This document shows positions 47,001-59,000 of a stretch of DNA of 64,000 nucleotides, piece by piece (the stretch's first letter is position 1; the number at the start of each line of letters is the position of its first letter). The notes beneath the pieces are model-generated. The model had not been told where the DNA came from, searched no databases, and saw nothing but the letters and a program-made list of their open reading frames with translations. This stretch comes from Limnoperna fortunei (Eukaryota; Mollusca; Bivalvia; Mytilida; Modiolidae). The stretch lies in contig OX104115.1 of NCBI GenBank assembly GCA_944474755.1, positions 58,656,648-58,720,647 on the forward strand, given 5' to 3'. The position numbers and the translations under genes were made by a program.

Positions 47001-50000
47001 CTTCGGATAACTCGATATTTTTTATACGGTCCCACAAACTTCGACTTATCGAGGTTTGACTGTATCTAAATTTGCAACAATGTGTATTTGATAATATAAT
47101 ATTAACGACTTTTACATAGGTCGCTATCAGGATTTCTTAACCAGAGAAAATTTAATATTCACCGAGCAAATCTATAAGTAACATTGTTGTTGACAAGATT
47201 TTTGTCTTACTAACGCGTGAATGATTTAGATATACTAATACACTAATTTCATAAATGAGATTAAGATGGCTATGAAACACTGGTATATCTCGATCTATTT
47301 TTTAAATCGCTTTACGCTCATGCAGAGGAACTGTGCACGAACACTTATAACCATATGTTGACGCAATTTTAGTACTTTTGCGATTTTACATGACTCCAAG
47401 TTATTTTAGACAACACACGCTAAATTCTATTCATATAATATTTATATGCAAGATAAAAGCATGGATGTTTGTACTTTGCGATGTTACTGTTGATCGTTAA
47501 TTTTTTACTTCTGAAGATTTATAATAAGTACATAATAAATTTTAAATAATATAACACACCAAATTTTTAAATGTATAATTTAGTACAAAACGTGTATGCA
47601 GTTTTGTGACATATGCCGAAATATTACAGTTTCCAACATAGACATATTTTGATAACCAAATTGCACAGAAAACACACAATATTGTTAATATCGTCGTGAC
47701 AATGCTAAGATTTGAAGTGTTGAATGAGCATTCCAGTGCGAAAAGTTCACAAATGGTTAACACGGATATACTTACGACAAGTAACTATTAAAAGTAAACA
47801 AAAACATTTAATCAAAATAAGGAAGGCAATGCAGAATGCAGCAAACATAAAATTTAAGTTGGAAAATCTAGCCCAATGTATACGAAATGTCTGGTAAAAC
47901 TTGGAATTGGACAAGTAAAAACTGAATAAAAAAATAAATATCAGACAAGCATCTGCGCCAACTTCTTGTAAAATTTTATGCAGTTGTTGGTAAAAAATTG
48001 TTACCCCATTCGCGAAAGAATGGCGAAGTCCTTTTTTTACTATGAAAACTCGAAATATCATTGATTAAAATGTAACTTCAAGTGCCTGGGAACTATGTGA
48101 TAAAGATTCTATGAAAGCTTAGTTAACTTACATGCAGTGGTGTAGGAGTAGTTGCGATTAAACTATTAAAGCGTAACGGATGGCCAACCAAACCATCATA
48201 TACACCCGACCCACTTTCAGGAGAGAGTATAATAAGGTTTATATCATACAATATTAAGCGAAAAAAATAGACACTAAGATGTCATGTAAACACAATTCTG
48301 ATATTATTAATTTACTTAAAAATGCTATTGTTCTCTACGGAAGCCTATTAGTACCATATGTGGTATTTTTTTTAACTTGTTATAACAACTTAGCTAACTT
48401 GTAATAACAACTTAGCTAACTTGTAATTACAACTTAGCTAACTTGTAATTACAACTTATCTAACTTGTAATAACAACTTAGCTAACTTGTAATAACAACT
48501 TAGCTAACTTGTAATTACAACTTAGCTAACTTGTAATAACAACTTAGCTAACTTGTAATTACAACTTAGCTAAGTTGTTATTACAAGTTAGCGAAGTTGT
48601 AATTACAAGTTAGCTAAGTTGTTATAACAAGTTAAAAAAATACCACATATGGTACTAATAGGCTTCCGTAGTTCTCTGATTATTTAGCATTTGATTAAAA
48701 CAACTTTACTTAAATATTTTTAAAGATTTTATCAAATATTTTTCGGTTATTGGTCGCATGCACTTGTGAATGTTGAAACATGATAATTGCTAGAAAGTGT
48801 GCCGCGGAGAAGAAACCAATATCTGCTCTTGATGTAATTTGTAGTAAGATTCGCACTATGAACTACATGTATCTGACATATTGTTTCTTCGTGTAAAACT
48901 CAAACCAATCGCTTCATAAATGTTATGTTAACTTACAGTATGGATCAAGTATGGCTAGTCCGCCATTGGTTGTTTTGACCTGAGATGTCTGTCCAGCAAC
49001 ACATTCCCCTGGATTAGTACTAACATAAACTGTTTTACCAGATTGTGTTACTGCCTGTAAATAATACAAAAAAGATCAGCTATATCAAATAAATGTTAAT
49101 GCTAGCAGAGTATGGTTAACCTCTCCTTACAGAATCTCAAAGGAAAATTGTGACGACAAATATCGAAAACATACCAAATATCAATATAACAATATACTTT
49201 AATAACACAAAAATATCAACATTAGGTTAAAGACGTAACATAAGTATTACAACAAAACTCAAAAGTAGAATAATATTTCATAACATTCTGACATTTTGTA
49301 ATCCGTATTTCATTGTTTAAAATTGCATTTGTTGCAAATTTGTCGCTTAAGATATTTTAAAAAAAATATTTCATAATTCTTTCGTTTTTCTAATTAAAAT
49401 CGGCATTACCTCACTTCTTTTTATTAAGAATAAATATCAATCAGTTAATATCGATTTTAAACATGAAAGAAAAAATATAAATCAATGACAGCATTGTGTC
49501 TACACAACAATATTACATGACATTTGACATATTTGTCACGGTATATCTCGAGATCTAATATGGGTCGATACCAGGGCTAATATGGATAAATCGTGTATTA
49601 TTATTTTTATTATATACATCAAATGAGGTAAAATATTTGATGACGACACCGAAAATACCAGAAGTGCCCTAGTACGAGAGGATCATTGTGAGTACCCTGT
49701 CACGTGAGGTTGAAAATGGATATTTGCTTCCGATCATTTTACATGTGCAAAATATTTCTTATTAATGAAAAGAATAAATTATAATACCATACCAAACGTC
49801 AATATCATACCAAATATCAATACTAAACTAATTGCTGATGGTCTTTTCAAAACTTGGCCGCATTCATGTCCAGTGACAATTCAGGGATCCCTATTAAGTA
49901 TTTATGATTTCTACTTCTTATTTGTGCGTTTTATTCACTTGTAAAGTTTTACGAAGTCAAAAGAAATTTTTATAGCATTTTCATAGAAAAACATATCTAG

Positions 50001-53000
50001 TGGGTAGCAGACAAATATATTTACTTCGAAATAGAGATAACACAACATATATAAAAAATCTCAGTTTTCCTCAATAAATAGCGAGCACCGCAGATACGAA
50101 CTATACGGTTACATGCAAGTTAAAAAAAAGTCACGGGATCAAATATGAACAAACCCATTTCAGATTGTAGCATAACTATCCGAAGAAAATATTGTAGAAG
50201 AGCACTAAAATTAATTTAACAATAGACAATTGACTTCGATAAAATTAAAGTGTTTATTTTTTATATAACAAAAAAGTTTTACAATCGCTGTATATTGACA
50301 TTTTTGTGACGTCATTAGAGAAAGACGTCATCATCACAATTGATTTTCTGAATTGAGTAACGTCATGAACCATAAAATGTGTGATGCTCGCATTTAGGCT
50401 GCTCATATATTCATATTACAGCACCACAAATTCTTTTGTTATAGACATACCATATTTAAGAAAGTGATTATTACAAGCGAGCTCTCTGCGAATTAGAACA
50501 TCATCAGACATTATATTTGTCATTATATAATGAATAGAATTCTGCGTGGTTTTGATTAGTCTAAAACTACCTTTGTGTCATGATAAATTTCAACAGTCTG
50601 GTCTAGAAAGGCGTTTTCGAGGGAAAGGTTTTATTTCAGTTATGCTTATCATTCGTATGACTACTTCCGTTTATATATATAGAACATAAACTAAACTTTG
50701 TCACGTTTGACATATGAGTTGCAACTTTGAATAATATGCCATTTAAAAAAGTAAGTACACTTTTTTTATCTTGTCATTGCAGCCATTTTTCTTACGACTT
50801 TTTGCTTGGCTATAAATTTCATCAACTTGATTTGTCGTCTGCAACTCTAGGTAGCCATGTGAAATGGTTTGCTCGGCGTCTTCACGTGACATTAGGATTT
50901 ACAAATGAAATTATAGGATCTAGTGGATGGGTGTTTTTATTTGAACAATCGCGAAAAGAAATTTATTATACTACAAATAGCCATTACTTACATCAAGTTA
51001 AAAAGCTTTGAACGGTATTTATGTATAATTTACCTAATTAAATGTCATAAACACTGCATGTATTTGTAAACACAATAAGTAAAATAATCTTTTTTTTTCA
51101 ATTGTCTTTGTCAAATGGTCAGTGCACACAAGTGTACAGGGAAGGGAACAAATGGTGTTAGAAATATATATACTAATATAAAAAGTTACTCAAATAAAGA
51201 TTCAATGCAGAGCTTTTTCTCTCAGGTTCGAATAAATGATGTGTTTCACCATATAGAGCCTAACATGCATCAAGTTCATTGACAAAAATTAATTCCTCGA
51301 AAACACCTTAGCCCAGCAGACTAAAATTGCATTAAAATATTGTTATATTTGTCCGCTGCAAATTTCTGCTGCACAAGCATTCAAGCGGAATCCAATATTA
51401 ACCTGCATTTTTTCGGATCTGATTCATGATTCACCAAAAACTTAGTCAAAGTCAGCCAGTAACTGTAAGATAGTTTATACTGAACGATTGGGAGGTTTAA
51501 AATGATGATAAGTTCTGATCGTGCTATTTCAATTCTAATATGTCTAACACATGTTTTAAAATATCTAAGCGGTTGTAAAAAGACTTTTTAAATTTCCATA
51601 TTGTGTTTGAAAATAAATAAGATACATCCCGAAACAGGATACAACGCAAAAAAAAAAAAAAGTTACATAAAAATATATGTTTTTATGTCATTTTATAGAA
51701 TATGCATAGAAATTAATGAAATCATAATAAAACTGCAATGTTCCAGTTTGAATTTTTTTCAGTTGAACTTGTAATGACGAAAGAATGCCTAACTTGACGC
51801 CACAGCGGGCTCTATGCTTATAAGAAAAATAAGGTCTTCTTAAAGCATACAAAGGACGCCTTATTAGATTTTTTTTTAGGTCTTGCAGGGTTTAAAACCA
51901 TACCTGCTGTCGAACACAATTATTTTCTTATGCTTCAATATCACTCCCACTGCACCCTCCATTCCTATGTCAAATTATCGTACAAATATTAAAGAAACCA
52001 AATCGCGTGTTGACTCTGAGATTCAAATCCCCAACATGATAAAAGTTGGTTATCTCCCTTAGACATACAGCAAGCTAAAACAAATTTATTTTGTATACAT
52101 ACCATGCATGTAAACCTGTATGTTGTAGGGTTGGTAACAGATGTGTCTGAGTTCAAGACCGACACAAAGTAAGTAGAACCACTCGATACAGACACCGCAC
52201 AGTATAGGCGTCCTGACGCTACAAATAAATAAATAAATAATAAATAAACATAAACATAAGACCTAATAAGGAGTTGTTCTCTTTATGCTTGCCTAAAACG
52301 ATATTTCAATTCCTGAAATGAAAATGGAAATTAACTTCACTTTCGAGAGCTTGAAAAATACCTGTATTTCATTATTATTATTCAGTTTAAGAATTTTGCA
52401 GTTGGGATGGAATTTTCTGCTTATAGTAACCCTTGGTATTTTTTTCTGGTCCATAATAAATGCCTCTGACAACATTCAATTCACGTCGATTATCTATACC
52501 ACATGGCCATCGAAAGGTCACAAGGCGCCATTTTGAAATTACAGAAATTCGATAGAAATTACCTTTAAACTAATAAAACAACAACAGTTAAAAACTTACT
52601 TGAAAACAAAACTTTAGTAGCACATTGTGTATAATTGAAAACAGCTTCCGTCCTGTTTGTGCAATCATCCCAGACAGATCCGGTTCCACAGGAAGTAGTA
52701 GTGCCAAAGGTGTAGTTATACTTGAAGTTTCCCAATAAAGGAGTTGGAAACCATTGCTTTATACTAGACTCGTATCCTACAATGTAAGCAAGTACGTATT
52801 CTAAAATTATTTTATATATATCATAAGTCTCTCATAAAAAACGTTAAACCCGATGCAACTGATGTTTGCTGCATCGGGTTTTACCATAATTCGTATGAAA
52901 GACTTCTGATGATCAGTCTAATCCGTATAGTGGCTACCGATAATACGACTTAGTCATTTCTATTCCGGCCATTCAACAAATTTGTCCTACCGCTACTTTC

Positions 53001-56000
53001 TCCTAATAATAGTCGACTTGCAAATTTTTAAAACTTGGTATTGTTGGGGGAAACATATTGTTCCTCTAGAAATGAATAGAATGAAGACCAAAATATAATT
53101 TAAGGCCTTTACTAGCTTCTGGCAAAATAATTCACATAGAGGGGTCAATAAAGAAACTAAAAAATAACATCCATCAATTTATTTAAAATTACATAAACTA
53201 ATTAAGAAATGATTCACGGAGGCTGTGATTTATCATTCTTTAACAACGGGATAACTATAATGTCACATTATTTTATCACGAGCGACAGCGAGGCATAAAA
53301 TAACGACATAAATGTCCCGTTGCAAAACAATAAACCCAAAGCCTCCTTGAATTATTTCTATTTTAACAAGTGTGGACTGTGAGCACGCTCACAAAGGGGG
53401 GGGGGCCTTCGCTTTCAAGTCTAATGATCTCCCCTTAATGATATCCGAGGTCAAACAAATTTACGGGGGGTATAATAAGACATTTGCGATACATTAGGTA
53501 TATTTAGGCACCTTTAGCCAACACAATTGTCGCCAGACAGGATCAGACAGGCTGTTCCGCCTATGTAATATACACATTATCTTGCAACGGACAATTATAG
53601 CGCGTGACCCTATTTATAAGATTAATACGTCATACGCAATTGCTTTCCGGTGGGAGTTGCAGTTTTGTAATTGGAACAGCGCTTTAAGTCACGCCCTCTT
53701 CGTCGCGTGTTGCTCATACGTACACCCTTTTTGTACCACGATTGTGGTCTCAAAAAGTTTAAATCACGTCATGTTAGAATGTGAATTAACAGATGTAAGA
53801 AATAGTCTACAACATCCGGGTATTTACCACATCGTCGCTTACCCACGGCTGATTCTGTTATGTTTCCCATTGATATCGGAATTTACTAACTTTTTCATAG
53901 AAGATAAAAAAGGTATATATTTGAACCAATCAGAGACATTCGTCTATCGGAGGTTCAATAACGCAGTCTTTTTGAAATCGTTGATATATTGTTTACCTCC
54001 AAGACAGAGCTGGTAGTCGGCAATCGACCTTCTGATGTGTCTGTCGGATCTGTTGAGTATTCACGAAAACTAAGGTTTCGTAACAATTAGCTACAGCTGA
54101 TGCCATGAGAAACCGTGTTTACCAATATGAGTTCAAAAGTATTTCAAACTGTGTTATTCAATCGGTCGCTTAACGTGGCAGAAACCACTATCATGATTGA
54201 ATGTTCAAAAGCAAGATCGTTTTGGATAAGAACTTCATGTAATCTAAGAAAAACCATTTAAGTCTTCTATCAGTGGTGTAGTTTATATAAATGTATGTCC
54301 TTAAACTCTGACTTGATTTTACCTCAAAATAATAGTTGTGTGTGTTTTATTTGTAAAAATATTGCATAGTATTTTAAATTTCGATTGCAATAATAAAGAA
54401 GCAAAACAACCATTATTTATTCCTTAAGTACCTGTTTTAACAAGAACATGAAACTCTTCGGCTCCAGGATTAGTAGAAGGTGTGCAGTACGTTGCTATGG
54501 GGAACACAGTTGCTGGATTCGCGGCGTTATATAGCTCTACAAATGCTCTTTCGTTGTTAGCGTTCACTTCTTTGTCTGGAGTAAAATACGTTGACCATTT
54601 ATAGTAAATATCTTAGTTCTTGCCATTTGATTTAGAACTTTATTACGAACACATTGGTTATTAAAGTTACGTGTATCCCATGTGTGAATTTTTAAGTAGA
54701 AACACTTACGGAAATTGATTGGTGTTTACAATTACTTAGTACATGTATAATGCAGGTGTTTGACATACGACTTCTTTCAAACAATACTATAAAATATCGA
54801 GCGAACACGTTGTATATTTTTTTTGCAAACATATTAGAACAATTAACAGAGAGACAACTTTCATCTAATATAAAATTTGCTAAGAAGTTTATCCAACATA
54901 CAAATTAATAATCATCAACGAGTGTTATGTACCTCAGTATAGATGAGTGGTCATGGTAGTTATCGATCTGCTAATGACCATCGGCGTGCCAACACTGGTG
55001 TTGAGTTCGATCTTAATATTAGACAGGGCGTTATTAACTACAACTTTAGTTGGTAATGATTGCCAGTTTATTTATTTTTTTACTGGATACTTCGGTTTCC
55101 ATCCCAATTTATTCTAGACGTCAAGATTCAGCTGAAAAATTGCTGAAACTGGCCAAAGAACAAAGACTTATTTTGACCGTTCTGTATTGATAATTAGTTA
55201 TATTTCATTTTAGTTTATACACTTGTTTTATTTTATTATTTAGAAAGGAACCATCAAAGAAATTTGAACGTTTTAAAATAATTATTAATATGTAGCTACC
55301 AATACTTATAATATGTCACAGAACAGCTGGACTTCATGACATAGCTTAACAATTGCTGACAGCTGCGTTAACCACCATTCAGACAAAGACAGATATTTTA
55401 TGCACTTACACTTGTTACTATATTAACCAAAACACTTACCTGCCATCAAATAATAGTAATAGCTGTAATCCGTTACCTTCTTATATTTTAAGCACAGAAA
55501 TGCGTTGTAGTCATTGGAAAATAGTTTTACAAACGTATCTCCCCTACAAAGCAAAATGTTTCAATTGAAGTTTTTCCAAAGATACCACGTTTATACAATT
55601 TTCTACGACAGACGCGCGTTTCGTCTAATTAAGACCCATCAGTGGCGCTCAAACAGCAAGATTCGATCAATTAATAAGCTGTTCGACGTTTATACAATTT
55701 CAAAAGAAGATTGTTGGCATTTAATGTAAATATAAGTGTTCTGTACAGCAATAAAACTGCAAGCCAAGATGCTGCCGAAAGTGGCTTTAATCCTAAACAA
55801 ATACAAATAAATGTAAGTTTTTATTGAAACCATAACTCAAAGAAGCCTGACGTTTCTCCCCCTATACGAAAATTATACAGCTTTTACATTAATAATAACA
55901 GCCATCTTGGTTGAAGTAAGCGCTATCCGTTTTTTTCTATGTGATCATTCGATGACGGCAGCCATCTTGGTTGGAGTAAGCGCTATGCGTTTTTGGTATG

Positions 56001-59000
56001 TGATCATTCAATGACGACAGCCATCTTGGTTGTAGTTAGCACCGTCCGTTTTTTGGTATGTGATCATTCAATGACGACAGCCATCTTGGTTGGAGTTAGC
56101 ACCGTCCGTTTTTTGGTATGTGATCATTCCACGACGATAGCCAAATATCTTGGTTGGTGTTGGCATTATTCGTTTTTTTGGTATGCGATTATTCAATGAA
56201 GGCAGCCATCTTGATTAGAGTCTCACTATCAGTTTTTGGTATGTGATCATTCAATGACGACGGCCATCTTGGTACGAGTTAGCACTATCCATTTTTGGTA
56301 TATAAACATTCAATGACCACAGCATCTTGGTTTAAGTTGGCACTATATAATCTATTTTGGTTAGTGATCATTTAATGACGGCATCCATCTTGGTTGGAGT
56401 TAGCACTATCAGTTTTTTGGTATGTGATCACTCAATGACGACAGCCATCTTGATTGAAGTTAGCAGTATCCGTTTTTGGTATGTGATAATTCAATGACGA
56501 CCGCCATCTTGGTTGAAGTTAAAACTATCCGTTTTTAGTATGTGATCATTCCATGACGACAGCCATCTTGCTTGCAGTAAGCACTATCATTTTTTTTATA
56601 TGTGATCATCCCATGACGACGGCCAAATATCTTGGTTGTAGTTGGCTCTATCCGTTTTTGGTATGACGGCAGCCATCTTGATAAGAGTCTCACTATCAGT
56701 TTTTGGTATGTGATCATGCAATGACGACAGCCATCTTGGTTCGAGTTGTCACTGTCCGTGTTTTGATATGTGATCATTCCATGACGACAGATATCTTTGA
56801 CTGGGTTAGCACTATCCGTTTTTTTGGTGTGTGATCATTTAATTTAATGATGACAGTAATGTTGTTTTGTTTTTACAAACCCGTTTTTTAAGGTGATCAT
56901 TCAGTGATAGGCTGAAGATAGCATAATCCGTGTTGGTGAGAGATTATTCAGTGATCATCGAAATCAAATTTTGTTCAAATTGGCAGAACGATGGGTGATT
57001 GGTTGATATAAAGCATACCGCAAAAAATCTCTTAAAAAATCCAGATCATCAATTACAATTTGGTTTAAACTGGTTCAGTAATTTCTAAAGAGTTGATTTC
57101 ATGCATTCATGTATAAATAGACTTTTGTTGTTCCTTTACATCTCAAAGAATTAAAATTGGGAATCAATTCAATTAGTTGAAATTTTGTACATTCTAATGA
57201 CTAAATTTAGCATTCTCTGTGAAAGAACACAACCTGAAACCAAAGAAAGTGCCGAGTGAAAACAGATATAACGAAAACATGTCAATAACAAGAATACTTA
57301 CTTGAACAGGTAATAACCAGAACTCTCTGTAACACATGTGAATGACGTCACGGAAGAGGAATATGACTGTACCTTCCAGCCGGAAGTTACTTGAGCAGTA
57401 TTATGGTTAAATGTGATGCTACCACGGTAACTATCAATCCACGTTCCACTCCATTCTGTTGGTAGACTGCAAGCACATTCTGAAACATTCCCCTAAAAAT
57501 TTTACTATTATCCATTACATTTAAAATTATTTGAAAATAAACTTAAATCGAACTACACTACAAATCCTCTTGTTTTATTACATGGTCTGTTCTATTTTAA
57601 ATCATTATAGTCTAGATCGACGGGGTTATGTAGTACAGATAGTTTATAGGGGCGCTTGCAATACTTTAATATGCCCATTGTTTAAACATACCATAGTCCC
57701 TTAGCCATGAATGACATTAAAATCCAAATGTTGAAATCCAACATTTTGTAAACCCACTTTTTGAAAATTATCATATAACCTACGTATTTTATGTGAGAAG
57801 TGAGGATTACCAGACAAAAGATGTGTTTTATTTAAACACATAAATGAAATTTAATATTATAAGAATTCATCTCAACACAATTTAGGGATGTGATGGGAGG
57901 GCGCCTCCCGCCCTCTAAAATATAGAAAATTGAGAATATAGCAAGTTGACAGTACCATTCGTATACAATAGAAGAGTCTGTATAAAATGTTCATCGTCGT
58001 AAGAAGAACTATTGTAATAAAATATGCCACTTTTCCAATCAAATCGGAAATCAAAGTCAGAATTAATGGTCAAAAACAATATATGCAAAACATAAATATA
58101 TAAATAAAAGAAAAAATATAATACGGAAAAAACTTTATGGCGGAAAAAGAAATACTTACCAATATATCTTATAGAAACAGAAATCCATAGAAAAATCTTT
58201 ATAATATAAAACATCTCGATCGGTGTCGGGTTCATTAAGACAGGTTTTGTAGTGACGCAGAGTATATGAACACAAAATTAAGCACCTAACCGGTGTGTTG
58301 TCGCAATATCATGGCATTCCAACTTAAAAATTACTCGTGACGTCTTTCGGTCTCCAGTTTTTTCCAGACTATTGTTTCCTATAGAAACCTTAGGTGTATT
58401 GAATTTGTCCGATTAGTAATAAGAAAAAAAGGATTAGTGAAAATCGTCAATACAATCATGCTAAGCCGTATAAGGTCATAATACGGTAGGATTTAAAATA
58501 TATGTATAAGATTTATTTGCACATGCGATAATATTGACCGATAGATTTTGAAATCTATTCAACTTAATACATGTAATGCGATACGCAGTTTATATTATTT
58601 TATTTCAATCATGAAATCTTACATATTTGATTTTTTGAAACCTTTTAGCATATAACTGAGATATTTATTATAATTATATGACATGTAGTTTGATCAAATA
58701 TTTTCAAGATGACATTTATATTTTCAAGGTAAGAATAAGCATTCTATAGAAATTTTGACAGTACTTAAAAAAAACAAATTAACAAAATAACACACAAGTA
58801 ACATTTGGTCTAATTCGCCCTATAGTCATAAACCTTTAAGTATTTCTATTGTGAGTGTTTACTTCTTTGTTTTTCCTGTTGTTTCTTACTTTCTGGATGT
58901 TTGTTTTGTGTTTAAGTTGACATTTGATATGGTGTACTGTTTGCATGATTTTTAACTCCACTTTTGCAATTTTTCAGCTATATCATGGCGTCCAGTTTTT

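Noticed and set aside
47542..48061. Two overlapping hydrophobic minus-strand frames
   Set aside because: AT-rich sequence easily yields Phe/Ile/Leu-rich frames. No signal peptide, splice pairing or paralogue in the plus gene.
48366..48640. CRISPR-like look of a short regular repeat array
   Set aside because: The 22-bp units are contiguous with no spacers, switch strand and sit in a eukaryotic foldback element.
50727..51011. 94-codon plus-strand open frame in an intron of the minus gene
   Set aside because: No motif I can place and no supporting splice context.
53582..54016. 144-codon plus-strand open frame, the longest in the window
   Set aside because: No recognisable domain. It lies inside an intron of the minus gene and has no splice sites or paralogue, so probably chance.
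55993..56777. Open frames on both strands with repeating VCDHSMTTAIL-like peptides
   Set aside because: These are translations of the 61-bp minisatellite.
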